Counted from the stretch's first letter, positions 25,088 through 33,384 are shown. The stretch: 33,384 bases of DNA from Sphingomonadales bacterium (GCA_009993585.1 JAACTG010000121.1:1-33384), one strand, 5' to 3'. The notes: generated from the sequence alone by a model not told the origin. Made by a program: numbers and translations.

Positions 25088-25908
25088 CAGTCGCCTTCGA
25101 ACACCGGTTTACGCCTGGCGGCGAATGCCTCGTAAGCGCGCGTGAAGTCCCTGGTCGCCATGCAGATCGCCTGCGCCTGCGCCTCCATCTCGATCGCGGT
25201 CTCGATCGAGACCGACCATTCCTGTTCGAGCTGGCGCTTGGTCATCGCGTGAGCGAAATTGGGTCCGTCGGCGAGCATGCGCGCCAGTGTTTGCGCCTCT
25301 TCGAGCAGCACATCGCCAGCAACGAGACGGTTGTGAAAGCCCCAGGCGAGGCCTTCCTCGGCGCTCATCGAGCGTCCGGTGTAGAGCAGTTCGGCCGCGC
25401 GTCCCTGGCCGATCATCCGCGGCAGGATTGCACATGCGCCCATGTCGGCGCCCGCCAGCCCGACGCGGGTAAAGAGGAAGGCGGTCTTCGCTTCGGCCGT
25501 TGCCAGCCTAAGGTCCGATGCCATCGCCATGATCGCACCGGCACCCGCGCAGATCCCGTCGATCGCCGCGACGATCGGCTGCGGGCAGGCGCGCATTGCC
25601 TTAACCAGATCACCCGTCATGCGGGTGAAATCGATCAGTTCGGGCATCGCCATCTTCGTGAGCGGCGCGATAATCTCATGAACGTCGCCGCCCGAGCAAA
25701 AATTGCCGCCCGCCCCCGTAACAACGACCGCCTTCACGTCGCGCGCGTAAACCAGCGCGCGGAACAGGTCGCGCAGCTCGGCATAGCTGGCAAAGGTCAG
25801 CGGGTTCTTCTTCTCGGGCCGGTCGAGCGTGATCGTCGCGACGCGATCGGCGAAGGCCCAGCCGAAATGATCGGGCGCTAATGTTTCGGGGTCGAACGTG
25901 CTGGTCAT
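25087..25908 (-). CDS. Enoyl-CoA hydratase/isomerase (crotonase) family protein
   Basis: ATG 25908 overlaps the preceding stop (ATGA), giving 273 aa. It has the crotonase oxyanion-hole words [15 protein letters not shown] (about residue 65) and [21 protein letters not shown] (about residue 118), then the typical [17 protein letters not shown]. In the CoA-dependent anthranilate pathway such an enzyme is expected to hydrate the non-aromatic ring product or to open the ring. Which of these it does cannot be decided from sequence. A longer open frame upstream lies within the monooxygenase gene and is discarded. Confidence 0.95.
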   Translation of the reverse strand: MTSTFDPETLAPDHFGWAFADRVATITLDRPEKKNPLTFASYAELRDLFRALVYARDVKAVVVTGAGGNFCSGGDVHEIIAPLTKMAMPELIDFTRMTGDLVKAMRACPQPIVAAIDGICAGAGAIMAMASDLRLATAEAKTAFLFTRVGLAGADMGACAILPRMIGQGRAAELLYTGRSMSAEEGLAWGFHNRLVAGDVLLEEAQTLARMLADGPNFAHAMTKRQLEQEWSVSIETAIEMEAQAQAICMATRDFTRAYEAFAARRKPVFEGD

Positions 25909-28223
25909 GCCTTGAGCGCTGCCTCCATCTCCGCCGCGCGCTTGAGGTTGCGCGTCAACTGTTGCTGCCCGCCGAGATAGGGTTTGGGAACAGCGATACC
26001 GCGATAGTCGGCAGCGGCGGCGGCATGCAACGTCCAATAGGGTTCGACGAGGTGCGGCCGCGCCATCGCGACGAGATCGGCGCGGCCGGCGGCGAGGATC
26101 GAATTGACATGGTCGGTCTCGTATATGTTTCCGACGGCCATCGTCCGGACGTCCCCTTCATTGCGGATGCGGTCCGAAAACGGGGTCTGGAACATGCGAC
26201 CATAGACGGGGTTGCCCTTAGCCCAAGTCTGCCCCGCCGACACGTCGATCAGATCGGCCCCAGCGCGCGCGAACGCCTCGCCGATCAGGACCGCCTCGTC
26301 GGGCGTGACGCCGTAGTCGCCCATCCAGTCGTTGGCGCTGATCCGTACCGACATCGGTCGATCGATCGGCCAGACATCGCGCATCGCCGCGAACACCTCG
26401 AGCGGGAAGCGCAAGCGGTTCTCCAGGCTGCCGCCATATTCGTCGCTGCGCCGGTTCATCAGCGGGGTGATGAAGCTCGACAGGAGGTAACCGTGGGCGG
26501 CGTGCAGTTCGACCATGTCGAACCCGGCGTCGATCGCACGGCGCGTCGCGGCGACGAATTCGCCTTTCACCCGGTCCATGTCGATGCGCGTCATCGGAGT
26601 AGGCGTCTGATTATGCTCTGACCAGGCGACGTCCGACGCCGCCATCACCGGCCAGTTGCCCGTGTCGAGCGGAACGTCATAGCCTTCCCAGCCGACCTTG
26701 GTCGAACCCTTGGGTCCCGAATGGCCAAGCTGTAGGCAGACTTTCGCATCGCTATTTTCGTGGACGAAATCGACGATACGCCGCCACGCCGATGTCTGTT
26801 CGTCGCTCCACATGCCCGCGCAGCCCGGCGTGATCCGGCCCTCCGCCGACACGCAGGTCATCTCGGTAAAGACCAGTCCCGCCCCGCCCTGCGCCCGCGC
26901 GCCATAGTGGACGAGATGGAAGTCGCCGGGCAGCCCGTCGCTGGCCGAATAGGTCGCCATCGGCGACACGACGACACGGTTGGCGAGCGCCATGTCGCGC
27001 AGCTTGAACGGCGCGAACATCGGCCAGACGGCATCGTCGGCAGGCGTGCCCGCTGCCTGGCCGAGGAACCAGCGTTCGACCCCTTCGAGCCAGGCCGGGT
27101 CGCGCAGGCGCAGGTTTTCGTGACTCACGCGCTGCGACCGCGTCAGCAGCGAATAGGCGAACTGGATCGGCGCGAAGCCGGCGTAGCGCTGGATATTCTC
27201 GAACCATTCGGTCGAATTGCGCGCCGCATTCTGCAGCTTGAGAACTTCGAGGTGTCGCTCTTCGCGATATTCGACCAGCGCATCGGCGAGCGCAAGGCCG
27301 GGGCGACCCAGCACCTCGGCGAGCTTGATCGCGTCTTCGAGCGCGAGCTTGGTGCCCGACCCGACCGAGAAATGCGCGGTGTGCGCGGCGTCGCCGATCA
27401 GAATCAGCCTGTCGTGATGCCACGCATCGCAGATGATCCGCGGAAAGCGCCGCCACGCCTCTGCCCCATCGAGATGCGCGGCATTGGTCATCAGGGCGTT
27501 GCCGTCGAGATAGCGGGCGAAAATCGCTTCGCATTTGGCGATGCTTTCGGCCTGGCTCATGTCCTCGAAGCCGAGCGCGGCAAAGGTTTCGGGGGCCATT
27601 TCGACGATGAAGGTCGAGAGCCCCTCTCCATCATCAGCTTCGTCGAAGCGATAGGCGTGCGCCCAGACCCAGCCTTCGGGAAGGTGTTCGAAGGCGAAGG
27701 TGAAGGCGTCGAACAGCTTGTGCGTCCCGAGCCAGATGAAGCGGTTGCGGCGCCAGTCGATATCGACGCCGAAATGCGGCTCGTAGCGCGTCCGCAGGCG
27801 ACTGTTGGCACCGTCGGCGGCGATGACGAGGTCGTAACCGGCGTAATCGGCGAGGTCGTCGCTCGCCTCATGTTCGAAGTGGAGCGCTACGCCCAGGTCT
27901 CTCGCCCGCTGCTGCAGGATGGCGAGCAGGCGCTTGCGATCGATGCCGATGAAACCGTGGCCGGTCGACGTGATCGTCTCGCCTCCGAAATGGACGTCGA
28001 TGTCGTCCCAATGGGCGAACGCGTCGGCGATCGTCCGGCCCGAGACGGGGTCGTTGGCCATCAGGTTCTCGACCGTCTGGTCGGAAAAGACGACGCCCCA
28101 GCCGAAGGTCGAACCGGCGGCGTTGCGTTCGAACAGGTCGATGTCGTGCGCGGAATCGCGCAACTTCATCGAAATCGCGAAATAGAGACCGGCCGGACCG
28201 CCGCCGATGATTGCGATGCGCAT
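25905..28223 (-). CDS. 2-Aminobenzoyl-CoA monooxygenase/reductase-type fusion flavoprotein
   Basis: ATG 28223 follows GGGGAGAG and starts [15 protein letters not shown]. The 772-aa protein fuses two flavoenzymes. Residues about 1-385 are a FAD monooxygenase (GGGPAGLY dinucleotide fold, [19 protein letters not shown]). Residues about 395-765 are an Old Yellow Enzyme-type FMN reductase ([37 protein letters not shown] and [13 protein letters not shown]). This architecture is that of 2-aminobenzoyl-CoA monooxygenase/reductase described from Azoarcus evansii, which hydroxylates and then reduces the aromatic ring; it is often labelled salicylyl-CoA 5-hydroxylase in databases. It is the first gene of a five-gene operon, all overlapping. 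Confidence 0.93.
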   Translation of the reverse strand: MRIAIIGGGPAGLYFAISMKLRDSAHDIDLFERNAAGSTFGWGVVFSDQTVENLMANDPVSGRTIADAFAHWDDIDVHFGGETITSTGHGFIGIDRKRLLAILQQRARDLGVALHFEHEASDDLADYAGYDLVIAADGANSRLRTRYEPHFGVDIDWRRNRFIWLGTHKLFDAFTFAFEHLPEGWVWAHAYRFDEADDGEGLSTFIVEMAPETFAALGFEDMSQAESIAKCEAIFARYLDGNALMTNAAHLDGAEAWRRFPRIICDAWHHDRLILIGDAAHTAHFSVGSGTKLALEDAIKLAEVLGRPGLALADALVEYREERHLEVLKLQNAARNSTEWFENIQRYAGFAPIQFAYSLLTRSQRVSHENLRLRDPAWLEGVERWFLGQAAGTPADDAVWPMFAPFKLRDMALANRVVVSPMATYSASDGLPGDFHLVHYGARAQGGAGLVFTEMTCVSAEGRITPGCAGMWSDEQTSAWRRIVDFVHENSDAKVCLQLGHSGPKGSTKVGWEGYDVPLDTGNWPVMAASDVAWSEHNQTPTPMTRIDMDRVKGEFVAATRRAIDAGFDMVELHAAHGYLLSSFITPLMNRRSDEYGGSLENRLRFPLEVFAAMRDVWPIDRPMSVRISANDWMGDYGVTPDEAVLIGEAFARAGADLIDVSAGQTWAKGNPVYGRMFQTPFSDRIRNEGDVRTMAVGNIYETDHVNSILAAGRADLVAMARPHLVEPYWTLHAAAAADYRGIAVPKPYLGGQQQLTRNLKRAAEMEAALKA

Positions 28224-28277
28224 GCGCTCTCCCCTGGCGCCAAGGATTAGGCGAGCCGAGCGCGATTGGAAAGGGCC

Positions 28278-28362
28278 TGGTACCTCTGGCCGGAGTCGAA
28301 CCGGCACTCCTTTCGGAACTCGATTTTGAGTCGAGCGCGTCTACCAATTCCGCCACAGAGGC
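28278..28362 (-). tRNA. tRNA-Leu (anticodon CAA)
   Basis: On the minus strand an 85-nt cloverleaf is readable. The acceptor stem GCCTCTG pairs with CAGAGGT (first pair G-U), followed by A73 and an encoded CCA. The D arm contains TGGTAGACGCG, the anticodon arm is CTCGA-CTCAAAA-TCGAG with anticodon CAA, the long variable arm is typical of tRNA-Leu, and the T arm is GCCGGTTCGACTCCGGC. It lies between the monooxygenase gene and the aldehyde dehydrogenase gene with no insertion scar visible. Confidence 0.97.
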
Positions 28363-28412
28363 GCACCAGGCGGTCCCGCCCCTAGCGAAGCCGGGGGCGG
28401 ATCGCAACGCCC

Positions 28413-29858
28413 CTATTTCTTGAAGTCGCGCGCGATCGTCCTGGCGGTGGTCTTGCCATAGGGCGGCTTCATGCCGGCGAGCCTGGCGATGTCGAGTTTC
28501 GGCTGGCGATAGACCGACTTGGCGTGGCTGACCGCGCGGAAACCCTCGATGCCGTGATAGCTGCCGATCCCCGACGCGCCGACCCCGCCGAACGGCAGGT
28601 CCTCCATCGCGACGTGGAAGATGACGTCGTTGACGGTGACGCCGCCCGAAATGGTGCGGTCGAGCACGCGGCGCTCCTCGTCGGCGTCGCTGCCGAAATA
28701 ATAGAGGCCGAGCGGGCGGTCGTGCGCGTTGACGTAGTCGATCGCATCGGCGGTGCCCTGCGTCGCCTTGATCGGCAGCACGGGTCCGAAGATCTCCTCC
28801 TGCATCACGGTCATCTCTTCGCGGACATTGCGGATGATGTGGAGCGGCATCTTGCGCTTGTTCGACGCGGCGAAATCCTCGTTTGCCGGATTGACGACGA
28901 TGACCTCGGCGCCCTTGGCGCGCGCGTCGTCGACATGGGCCTTGAGCCGGTCATAGTGGCGGTCGTTGACGACCGAGCTGTAGTCGTCGTTGTCGAGCAG
29001 GGTGGGATAGAGCGCGCTCGCCGATGCCTTGATCCGATCCACCAGTTCGCCCTCTTTCGCGCCCGGGACGAGGAGGTAATCGGGCGCGAGGCAGATTTGC
29101 CCGGCGTTCATCATCTTGCCGAGCACGATGCGTTCGGCCGCCTGTGCGAGGTCGGCGCTGTCCGAGACGATGACGGGCGACTTGCCGCCGAGTTCGAGCG
29201 TGACGGGCACCAGGTTCTTCGCCGCCGCCGCCATGACGTGGCGGCCGACGGCGGTCGAGCCGGTGTAGATCAGATGGTCGAAGGGCAGCTCGGAAAACGC
29301 CTTGCCGACATCGGGCCCGCCGGTGATCACGGCGCATTCGGTCGGATCGAAATAGTCGGGCACCAGCCGCGCGATGAGGTCGCTGGTGACGGGGGTGTAT
29401 TCGCTCGGCTTGAGCATCGCGCGATTGCCCGCGGCGAAGACGCCGGCGAGCGGCGAAAAGGCGAGGACGATCGGGAAATTCCATGGCGCGATGATGCCGA
29501 CGACGCCCTTGGGTTGGTATTCGATATGCGCGCGCGCGCCGAGCAGGCCGAGCGGGAACTGGACCGGGCGGCGTTCGGATTTCATCCATGCCTTGGTGTG
29601 CCGCCTCGCGTGCTTGAGCGCGTTGATCGCCGCATTGACGTCGGTCAGCATCGATTGCTCACGGCTGCGATGGCCAAAATCCTCGCTCATGGCGTCACAT
29701 AGCGCTGCGCCGTGTTCGACGAGCAGCGCGATCGCGCGGGTCAGCCGGTCGCGGCGGACGGCGAGGCTGATCGGCAGGTCGGCCATGAACGCCGCGCGCT
29801 GGCGGTCGAGCAGGCCGTGCATCGAGTCGGCGGAAATCTTCGGATCGGCATCGGCCAT
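28413..29858 (-). CDS. Coniferyl-aldehyde-dehydrogenase-like enzyme
   Basis: ATG 29858 (481 aa) with GGGAG upstream is preferred over a TTG at 29873. It is an NAD(P)-dependent aldehyde dehydrogenase: GIIAPWNFPIVLAFSPLAG (cofactor and substrate region), YTGSTAVGRHVM, the catalytic Glu in LELGGKSPVI and the catalytic Cys in NAGQICLAPDYLLVP. The words FGHRSREQS, KAWMKSERRPVQFPLG and GGVGASGIGSYHGIEGFRAVSH point to the CalB-type group, which oxidises coniferyl and related aryl or long-chain aldehydes. The exact substrate is uncertain. It is flanked by a tRNA gene downstream and by repeat elements upstream, so it is probably transcribed alone. Confidence 0.93.
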   Translation of the reverse strand: MADADPKISADSMHGLLDRQRAAFMADLPISLAVRRDRLTRAIALLVEHGAALCDAMSEDFGHRSREQSMLTDVNAAINALKHARRHTKAWMKSERRPVQFPLGLLGARAHIEYQPKGVVGIIAPWNFPIVLAFSPLAGVFAAGNRAMLKPSEYTPVTSDLIARLVPDYFDPTECAVITGGPDVGKAFSELPFDHLIYTGSTAVGRHVMAAAAKNLVPVTLELGGKSPVIVSDSADLAQAAERIVLGKMMNAGQICLAPDYLLVPGAKEGELVDRIKASASALYPTLLDNDDYSSVVNDRHYDRLKAHVDDARAKGAEVIVVNPANEDFAASNKRKMPLHIIRNVREEMTVMQEEIFGPVLPIKATQGTADAIDYVNAHDRPLGLYYFGSDADEERRVLDRTISGGVTVNDVIFHVAMEDLPFGGVGASGIGSYHGIEGFRAVSHAKSVYRQPKLDIARLAGMKPPYGKTTARTIARDFKK

Positions 29859-29874
29859 CAAAGCGGCTCCCAAG

Positions 29875-29941
29875 CTGACAAGTTCACGAGGTTCACACCG
29901 TCCTGCGGCAGGTTCACGGGTGTGAACTTCGATGTGACCTT
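29875..29941 (-). repeat. 67-bp repeat family B, copy 2 (intergenic)
   Basis: Read on the minus strand it matches the copy at 4851-4917 at 58 of 67 positions by hand, without gaps. GTTCACACC and GGTGTGAAC arms and the GTTCACACCCGTGAAC palindrome are unchanged, while differences cluster in the loop and between arms. It begins 17 bp upstream of the aldehyde dehydrogenase start codon, inside its leader. Confidence 0.85.
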
Positions 29942-30057
29942 CCCGGCGGACGTGCCTTGCGTAAACCGGCGATCAGCGATCACTGTAGCAGACGCGCGAT
30001 AGTGTAGGAAAGCGGGGAGTTAGCGGCGTTGACGTAACGTGATCGTCTATCGGCTTC

Positions 30058-30143
30058 GTCATCCTGAACTCGGTTCAGGATCTATAAGGTGGTGCCCTCT
30101 CGATAGGGCGGATCCTATGGATGCTGAAACAAGTTCAGCATGA
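30058..30143. repeat. REPIN-like pair of inverted REP palindromes
   Basis: The left arm GTCATCCTGAACTCGGTTCA.. (30058-30081) and the right arm, read in reverse, GTCATGCTGAACTTGTTTCA.. (30143-30115) are two diverged copies of the same REP word facing each other. Each is itself palindromic (TCCTGAA..TTCAGGA; TGCTGAA..TTCAGCA). A small hairpin GCCCT-CTCGA-TAGGGC lies between them. It follows the stop of the carboxylase alpha gene by about 30 bp. Confidence 0.8.
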
Positions 30144-30173
30144 CGAGATATACGCGATGTTGCGACAGCGAGC

Positions 30174-32069
30174 TTAAGCCTCGCCCGCCGCCTCGATCCG
30201 CACGAGCAGCGTGCCTTCGCTGACCTGCCCGCCCGCCGTCGCGTTGAGTTCGGCAACGGTGCCGTCGAACGGCGCGACGAGGCTGTGTTCCATCTTCATT
30301 GCTTCGAGGGTGACGAGTCGGTCGCCCTTGATCACCTTTTGCCCCTCGGCGACCTCGACCGCGATGATCTTGCCCGGCATCGGGGAGAGGATGGCACCGT
30401 CGGAAGCGGCACCTGCGGATGAGCCGTCCACACGCGGCCAAGCAATCAAATAAGTTTCGCCGTCAACGTTGAGGAGTTGATCATCGCTGCCGTCCACGTC
30501 GCGAAAACCATGTTCAAAATATTCTCCTGCTAGAGTAGGCGAAAATTCAAACTGCTCGATTTTTCCTTCCACTTGCATAGCTTGAGTACTTTTTCTTGGA
30601 GCATTCATTCGGAAACAAAGGAGCCCGTCGGTACGCGAATTGAAGTCGGTACTGGCACGCGCGTGCCAGACGAGACCATCGCTCAACGACCGCGCGGATG
30701 GTGTTGATGTTTGAGAGAGAACGTCCTGCTTCCTAGCTATCATTCCCGTATCGAGCTCAGCCTCAATAACTTCGTCATCGGTTACCAATCTGCGTAAAAA
30801 AGCAGCATTACTTTTTACGGGCCAAACGCTGATTTCACCAAGAGACCTAGCTAATGCTGTGATCGCCTGCTTTCGCGTAGACTCATGAGCAATTATTTTA
30901 GCGATCATCGGATCGTAATACGGACTAATGTCATCACCTTCTTCGACGCCAGTTTCGTTGCGGCTATCGTAAGGCAGATGGAAGCTTTTCAGCCGCCCCG
31001 TGCTTGGCAAAAACCCCGTCGACGGGTCCTCGGCGTAAAGCCGCGCCTCGATCGCCCAGCCATCGATGCTCAGCTCTTCCTGTTTCTTGGGCAGCTTTTC
31101 GCCCGACGCCACGCGCAACTGCCATTCGACGAGGTCCTGGCCGGTGATTTCCTCGGTGACGGGATGCTCGACCTGCAGCCGCGTGTTCATTTCCATGAAC
31201 CAGATGCGGTCGGCGCGCAGGCCGTCGGAGCCGTCGGCGATGAATTCGATCGTGCCGGCGCCTTCGTAGTTCACCGCCTGCGCGGCGCGGACCGCAGCAC
31301 CGCAGACCGCCTGGCGTGTTTTTTCATCCATGCCCGGCGCGGGGGCTTCCTCGATCACCTTCTGGTGGCGGCGTTGCAACGAGCAGTCGCGTTCGAACAA
31401 ATGGACGACGTTGCCGTGGCTGTCGCCGAACACCTGCACCTCGATATGGCGGGGGCTTTCGATCCATTTCTCGATCAGGACGATGTCGTTGCCGAACGCG
31501 GCCTTGGCCTCGCGCTGCGCCGATTGTAGCCCGTCGGCGAAGCCGGCGGCGTCGTCGACCTTGCGCATGCCCTTGCCGCCACCGCCCGCGACCGCCTTGA
31601 TGAGGACGGGATAGCCGATCTTTTCAGCCTCGCTGGCGAGATGCGCGGGGTCCTGATTGTCGCCGATATAGCCGGGCGTGGTCGGCACGCCGGCGGCGTC
31701 CATCAGCTTTTTCGCTGCGTCCTTGACGCCCATGGCACGGATCGAGTCGGGCTTGGGCCCGACCCAGATCAGGCCCGCGTCGATCACGCTCTGCGCGAAG
31801 TCGGCGTTTTCGGAGAGGAAGCCGTAGCCGGGATGGATCGCCTCTGCGCCGGTCTGCTGGGCCGCGGCGATGATCTTTTCGCCGACGAGATAGCTCTCGT
31901 TGGCAGACGACGGGCCGATATGGACCGCCTCGTCGGCCGAGCGGACGTGGAGCGCCTTGGCATCGGCGTCGGAATAGACCGCGATCGTACGGATCCCCAT
32001 CGCCCGCGCGGTGCGGATGATACGACAGGCGATCTCGCCGCGATTGGCTATGAGGAGGGATTGGATCAT
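30174..32069 (-). CDS. Biotin-dependent acyl-CoA carboxylase alpha subunit (methylcrotonyl-CoA type)
   Basis: The 631-aa protein combines biotin carboxylase (about residues 1-450: LLIANRGEIACRIIRTARAMG, the ATP loop AGGGGKGMRKVDD, EMNTRLQVEHPVTEE), a linker domain, and a C-terminal biotinyl domain with EAMKMEH (biotinylated Lys K592). It carboxylates its own biotin and passes CO2 to the beta subunit encoded upstream. Adjacency to a methylcrotonyl-CoA-type beta subunit suggests leucine degradation; propionyl-CoA is the main alternative. Roughly 30455-30960 (residues about 370-540) is markedly AT-rich with different codon use, although the reading frame and key motifs are intact. The ATG (32069) overlaps the stop of the DUF559 gene. 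Confidence 0.95.
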   Translation of the reverse strand: MIQSLLIANRGEIACRIIRTARAMGIRTIAVYSDADAKALHVRSADEAVHIGPSSANESYLVGEKIIAAAQQTGAEAIHPGYGFLSENADFAQSVIDAGLIWVGPKPDSIRAMGVKDAAKKLMDAAGVPTTPGYIGDNQDPAHLASEAEKIGYPVLIKAVAGGGGKGMRKVDDAAGFADGLQSAQREAKAAFGNDIVLIEKWIESPRHIEVQVFGDSHGNVVHLFERDCSLQRRHQKVIEEAPAPGMDEKTRQAVCGAAVRAAQAVNYEGAGTIEFIADGSDGLRADRIWFMEMNTRLQVEHPVTEEITGQDLVEWQLRVASGEKLPKKQEELSIDGWAIEARLYAEDPSTGFLPSTGRLKSFHLPYDSRNETGVEEGDDISPYYDPMIAKIIAHESTRKQAITALARSLGEISVWPVKSNAAFLRRLVTDDEVIEAELDTGMIARKQDVLSQTSTPSARSLSDGLVWHARASTDFNSRTDGLLCFRMNAPRKSTQAMQVEGKIEQFEFSPTLAGEYFEHGFRDVDGSDDQLLNVDGETYLIAWPRVDGSSAGAASDGAILSPMPGKIIAVEVAEGQKVIKGDRLVTLEAMKMEHSLVAPFDGTVAELNATAGGQVSEGTLLVRIEAAGEA

Positions 32070-32539
32070 GCCAGATCCTCCCCGGCACGGGGAGGGGGAC
32101 CGTCCGCAGGACGGTGGAGGGGTTCCGCGCTGGTCAGGATCAATCGCACTACGGACTCCAAATCTTTGAAAACATCTGCCGCCGAGATGCGCAACACCGA
32201 ATAGCCCGCCGCCCTTAAACGCTGCTCACGCGCCGCATCGGTCGATTGCGGCGCGGGTCCGTCATGTGCTGCGCCATCGATTTCGATAACCAGGCGGCAA
32301 GACAGGCAGGCGAAATCGACGACATAGCCACTGATCGGAAACTGGCGCCTGAACTTCAAACCGCCCGGTCGCGTCCGCAATTCGCGCCAGAGCAGGACTT
32401 CGGGCAACGACATCGCCTTGCGTAGGACACGGGCGCGGCGCACGGTGCGAGTGGGAGCCGACAAGGCCGCCACCCCTCCACCATGCTGCGCATGGTCCCC
32501 CTCCCCGTTCCGGGGAGGATTTCTTTGCGCCGACACCAT
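32066..32539 (-). CDS. DUF559 (Vsr/MutH-like) endonuclease-domain protein, flanked by family-A repeats
   Basis: The ATG at 32539 shares a base with the beta-subunit stop (TGATG), and the stop overlaps the alpha-subunit ATG, so a 157-aa frame links both carboxylase genes. The conserved DUF559 core starts near residue 36: RVLRKAMSLPEVLLWRELR, LKFRRQFPISGYVVDFAC, RLVIEIDGAAHD and LRAAGYSVLRISAADVF. The E..D/Q.K-type nuclease residues are plausible in the LPEVLLW, FRRQ, VDFAC and IEIDG positions. An internal ATG at 32413 is an alternative start for the core alone. The first about 22 residues and the last about 18 are encoded by family-A repeat DNA. The DUF559 function is not established; it is structurally related to very-short-patch repair nucleases. 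Confidence 0.9.
   Translation of the reverse strand: MVSAQRNPPRNGEGDHAQHGGGVAALSAPTRTVRRARVLRKAMSLPEVLLWRELRTRPGGLKFRRQFPISGYVVDFACLSCRLVIEIDGAAHDGPAPQSTDAAREQRLRAAGYSVLRISAADVFKDLESVVRLILTSAEPLHRPADGPPPRAGEDLA
32074..32123 (+). repeat. Hairpin repeat family A, short form, left of the DUF559 gene core
   Basis: GATCCTCCCCGGCACGGGGAG, then a second hairpin ACCGTCC-GCA-GGACGGT, then GGAGGGGTTC. It is the inverted counterpart of 32470-32523 and lacks the middle hairpin present in the copies at 4732 and 5278. Confidence 0.9.
32470..32523 (-). repeat. Hairpin repeat family A, short form, right of the DUF559 gene core (inverted)
   Basis: Read on the minus strand: AAATCCTCCCCGGAACGGGG, AGGGGG, hairpin ACCATGC-GCA-GCATGGT, GGAGGGGTGG. 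With 32074-32123 it forms an inverted pair enclosing about 346 bp that contain the whole DUF559 core. Confidence 0.9.
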
Positions 32540-33384
32540 CACATCCGGAACACGCCGAACTGGGCGCGGTCGGGGATCGGGGCGTTGAGGGTGGCGGCGA
32601 AGGCGAGGCCGAGGACGTCGCGCGTCTGCGCGGGATCGATGACGCCGTCGTCCCACAGCCGCGCGGTGGCGTGATAGGGGTTGCCTTCGTCCTCGTATTT
32701 CTGGCGGACGGGGGCCTTGAACGCCTCGGCCTCTTCGGGGGTCCAGCTGTCGGCGTCGCGGTGGACGGTGGCGAGCACGCTCGCCGCCTGTTCGCCGCCC
32801 ATCACGCTGATCCGCGCATTGGGCCAGGTGAACAGGAACCTGGGATCGTAGGCGCGTCCGCACATGCCGTAATTGCCCGCGCCGAAGCTGCCGCCGATGA
32901 GGACGGTGATCTTCGGCACGCTGGCGGTCGCGACCGCGGTGACGAGCTTGGCGCCGTGCTTGGCGATCCCCTCGGCCTCGTATTTGCCGCCGACCATGAA
33001 GCCCGAGATGTTCTGGAGGAAGAGCAGCGGGATGCGGCGCTGGCAGGCGAGTTCTATGAAGTGCGCGCCCTTGACCGCGCTTTCGGAGAACAGCACGCCG
33101 TTGTTGGCGAGGATGGCGACGGGCATCCCCCAGACATGCGCGAAACCGCAGACGAGCGTCGGGCCGTAGAGCGATTTGAATTCGTGGAATTCGCTGCCGT
33201 CGACGATCCGCGCGATGACTTCGTGGACGTCGTAGGGGGCGCGGACATCGTCGGGGATGATGCTGTAGAGCTCCTCGGGATCGAACTTCGGCGGGCGCGG
33301 GTCGCGCATCGCGATGTCGGGCGCGCGGTCTTCGGGCAGGGTCGAGACGATGTCGCGGACGATCGTCAGCGCGTGCTCGTCATT
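32539..33384 (-). CDS. Methylcrotonyl-CoA carboxylase-type beta (carboxyltransferase) subunit, 5' truncated
   Basis: The frame is open to the window edge (an internal ATG lies at 33309), so the N-terminal part is missing. The visible 281 residues show carboxyltransferase hallmarks: [100 protein letters not shown] and [20 protein letters not shown]. The [18 protein letters not shown] words fit the methylcrotonyl-CoA branch better than propionyl-CoA. The enzyme transfers CO2 from biotin to the acyl-CoA. Its stop is coupled to the DUF559 frame. Confidence 0.95.
   Translation of the reverse strand, partial: NDEHALTIVRDIVSTLPEDRAPDIAMRDPRPPKFDPEELYSIIPDDVRAPYDVHEVIARIVDGSEFHEFKSLYGPTLVCGFAHVWGMPVAILANNGVLFSESAVKGAHFIELACQRRIPLLFLQNISGFMVGGKYEAEGIAKHGAKLVTAVATASVPKITVLIGGSFGAGNYGMCGRAYDPRFLFTWPNARISVMGGEQAASVLATVHRDADSWTPEEAEAFKAPVRQKYEDEGNPYHATARLWDDGVIDPAQTRDVLGLAFAATLNAPIPDRAQFGVFRM

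Larger units (their letters stand above)
29859..30173. other. 315-bp intergenic region holding two repeat elements
   Basis: No protein gene is supported. It contains family-B repeat copy 2 (29875-29941) and a REPIN-like double palindrome (30058-30143). The aldehyde dehydrogenase promoter and the 3' end of the carboxylase alpha transcript must also lie here. Confidence 0.7.
32074..32523. mobile_element. Possible repeat-bounded DUF559 insertion unit
   Basis: Inverted family-A repeats enclose a nuclease-domain gene inside an operon whose two flanking genes normally adjoin. This resembles a small non-autonomous or nuclease-mobilised element. No target-site duplication was identified with confidence, so mobility is inference. 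Confidence 0.4.

Noticed and set aside
23939-25135. 398-codon plus-strand frame opposite the acyl-CoA dehydrogenase
   Set aside because: It is antisense to a clear enzyme gene and has shadow-type composition.

Overview
The window is a chromosomal segment of a high-GC alphaproteobacterium, most likely a member of the Sphingomonadales. The grounds are the GC-rich codon use, the DUF1476 (ATP synthase zeta-like) protein, and several families of short palindromic repeats of the kind I associate with sphingomonad genomes. It is mostly ordinary chromosome with a few accessory insertions. Gene density is high, and many adjacent genes share ATGA or TGATG stop/start overlaps, so translational coupling is the dominant operon style.

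Layout. 1-1408: 3' part of uvrA. 1532-3121: an AT-rich two-gene cassette with its own strong promoter, encoding an unrecognised 312-aa soluble protein and a 193-aa four-helix membrane protein. 3173-6980: accessory or poorly conserved genes (an SH3b envelope protein, a repeat-filled protein, small proteins and an exported protein). 7251-9150: cold-shock protein with a textbook terminator, a Lys/Ala-rich coiled-coil protein, and a CHRD lipoprotein coupled to OsmC. 9151-9669: no convincing protein gene, but a candidate minus-strand structured RNA with inverted DnaA boxes at its upstream end. 9670-13822 (minus): a small acidic protein, then MBL-fold hydrolase, DUF4230 protein, nadA and DUF2254 protein in one fully overlapping operon. 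13888-15890 (minus): a BlaI/BlaR1-like regulator pair. About 16057-16225: a candidate plus-strand small RNA. 16247-17159 (minus): grxD, bolA and the DUF1476 gene. 17254-18705: cysS. 18757-21876 (minus): putA. 21925-28223 (minus): a five-gene CoA-dependent anthranilate (2-aminobenzoate) catabolic operon consisting of a flavin monooxygenase/reductase fusion, enoyl-CoA hydratase, acyl-CoA dehydrogenase, RidA and an aryl-CoA ligase. 28278-28362: tRNA-Leu(CAA). 28413-29858: coniferyl-aldehyde-dehydrogenase-like gene. 30174-33384: biotin-dependent acyl-CoA carboxylase subunits (methylcrotonyl-CoA carboxylase type) with a DUF559 nuclease gene wedged between them.

Functionally the right half is catabolic: anthranilate to ring-opened CoA esters, proline to glutamate, aromatic aldehydes to acids, and probably leucine via methylcrotonyl-CoA carboxylase. 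The middle holds stress, redox and cofactor genes.

The most unusual features are: (i) the AT-rich soluble plus membrane gene pair, organised like a small defence system but not recognised by me; (ii) a hairpin repeat with covarying stems that brackets the DUF559 nuclease gene and also occurs twice inside a protein-coding gene 27 kb away; (iii) two RNA-like loci; and (iv) a mosaic AT-rich segment inside the carboxylase alpha gene. All assignments come from reading the sequence; no database search was run.
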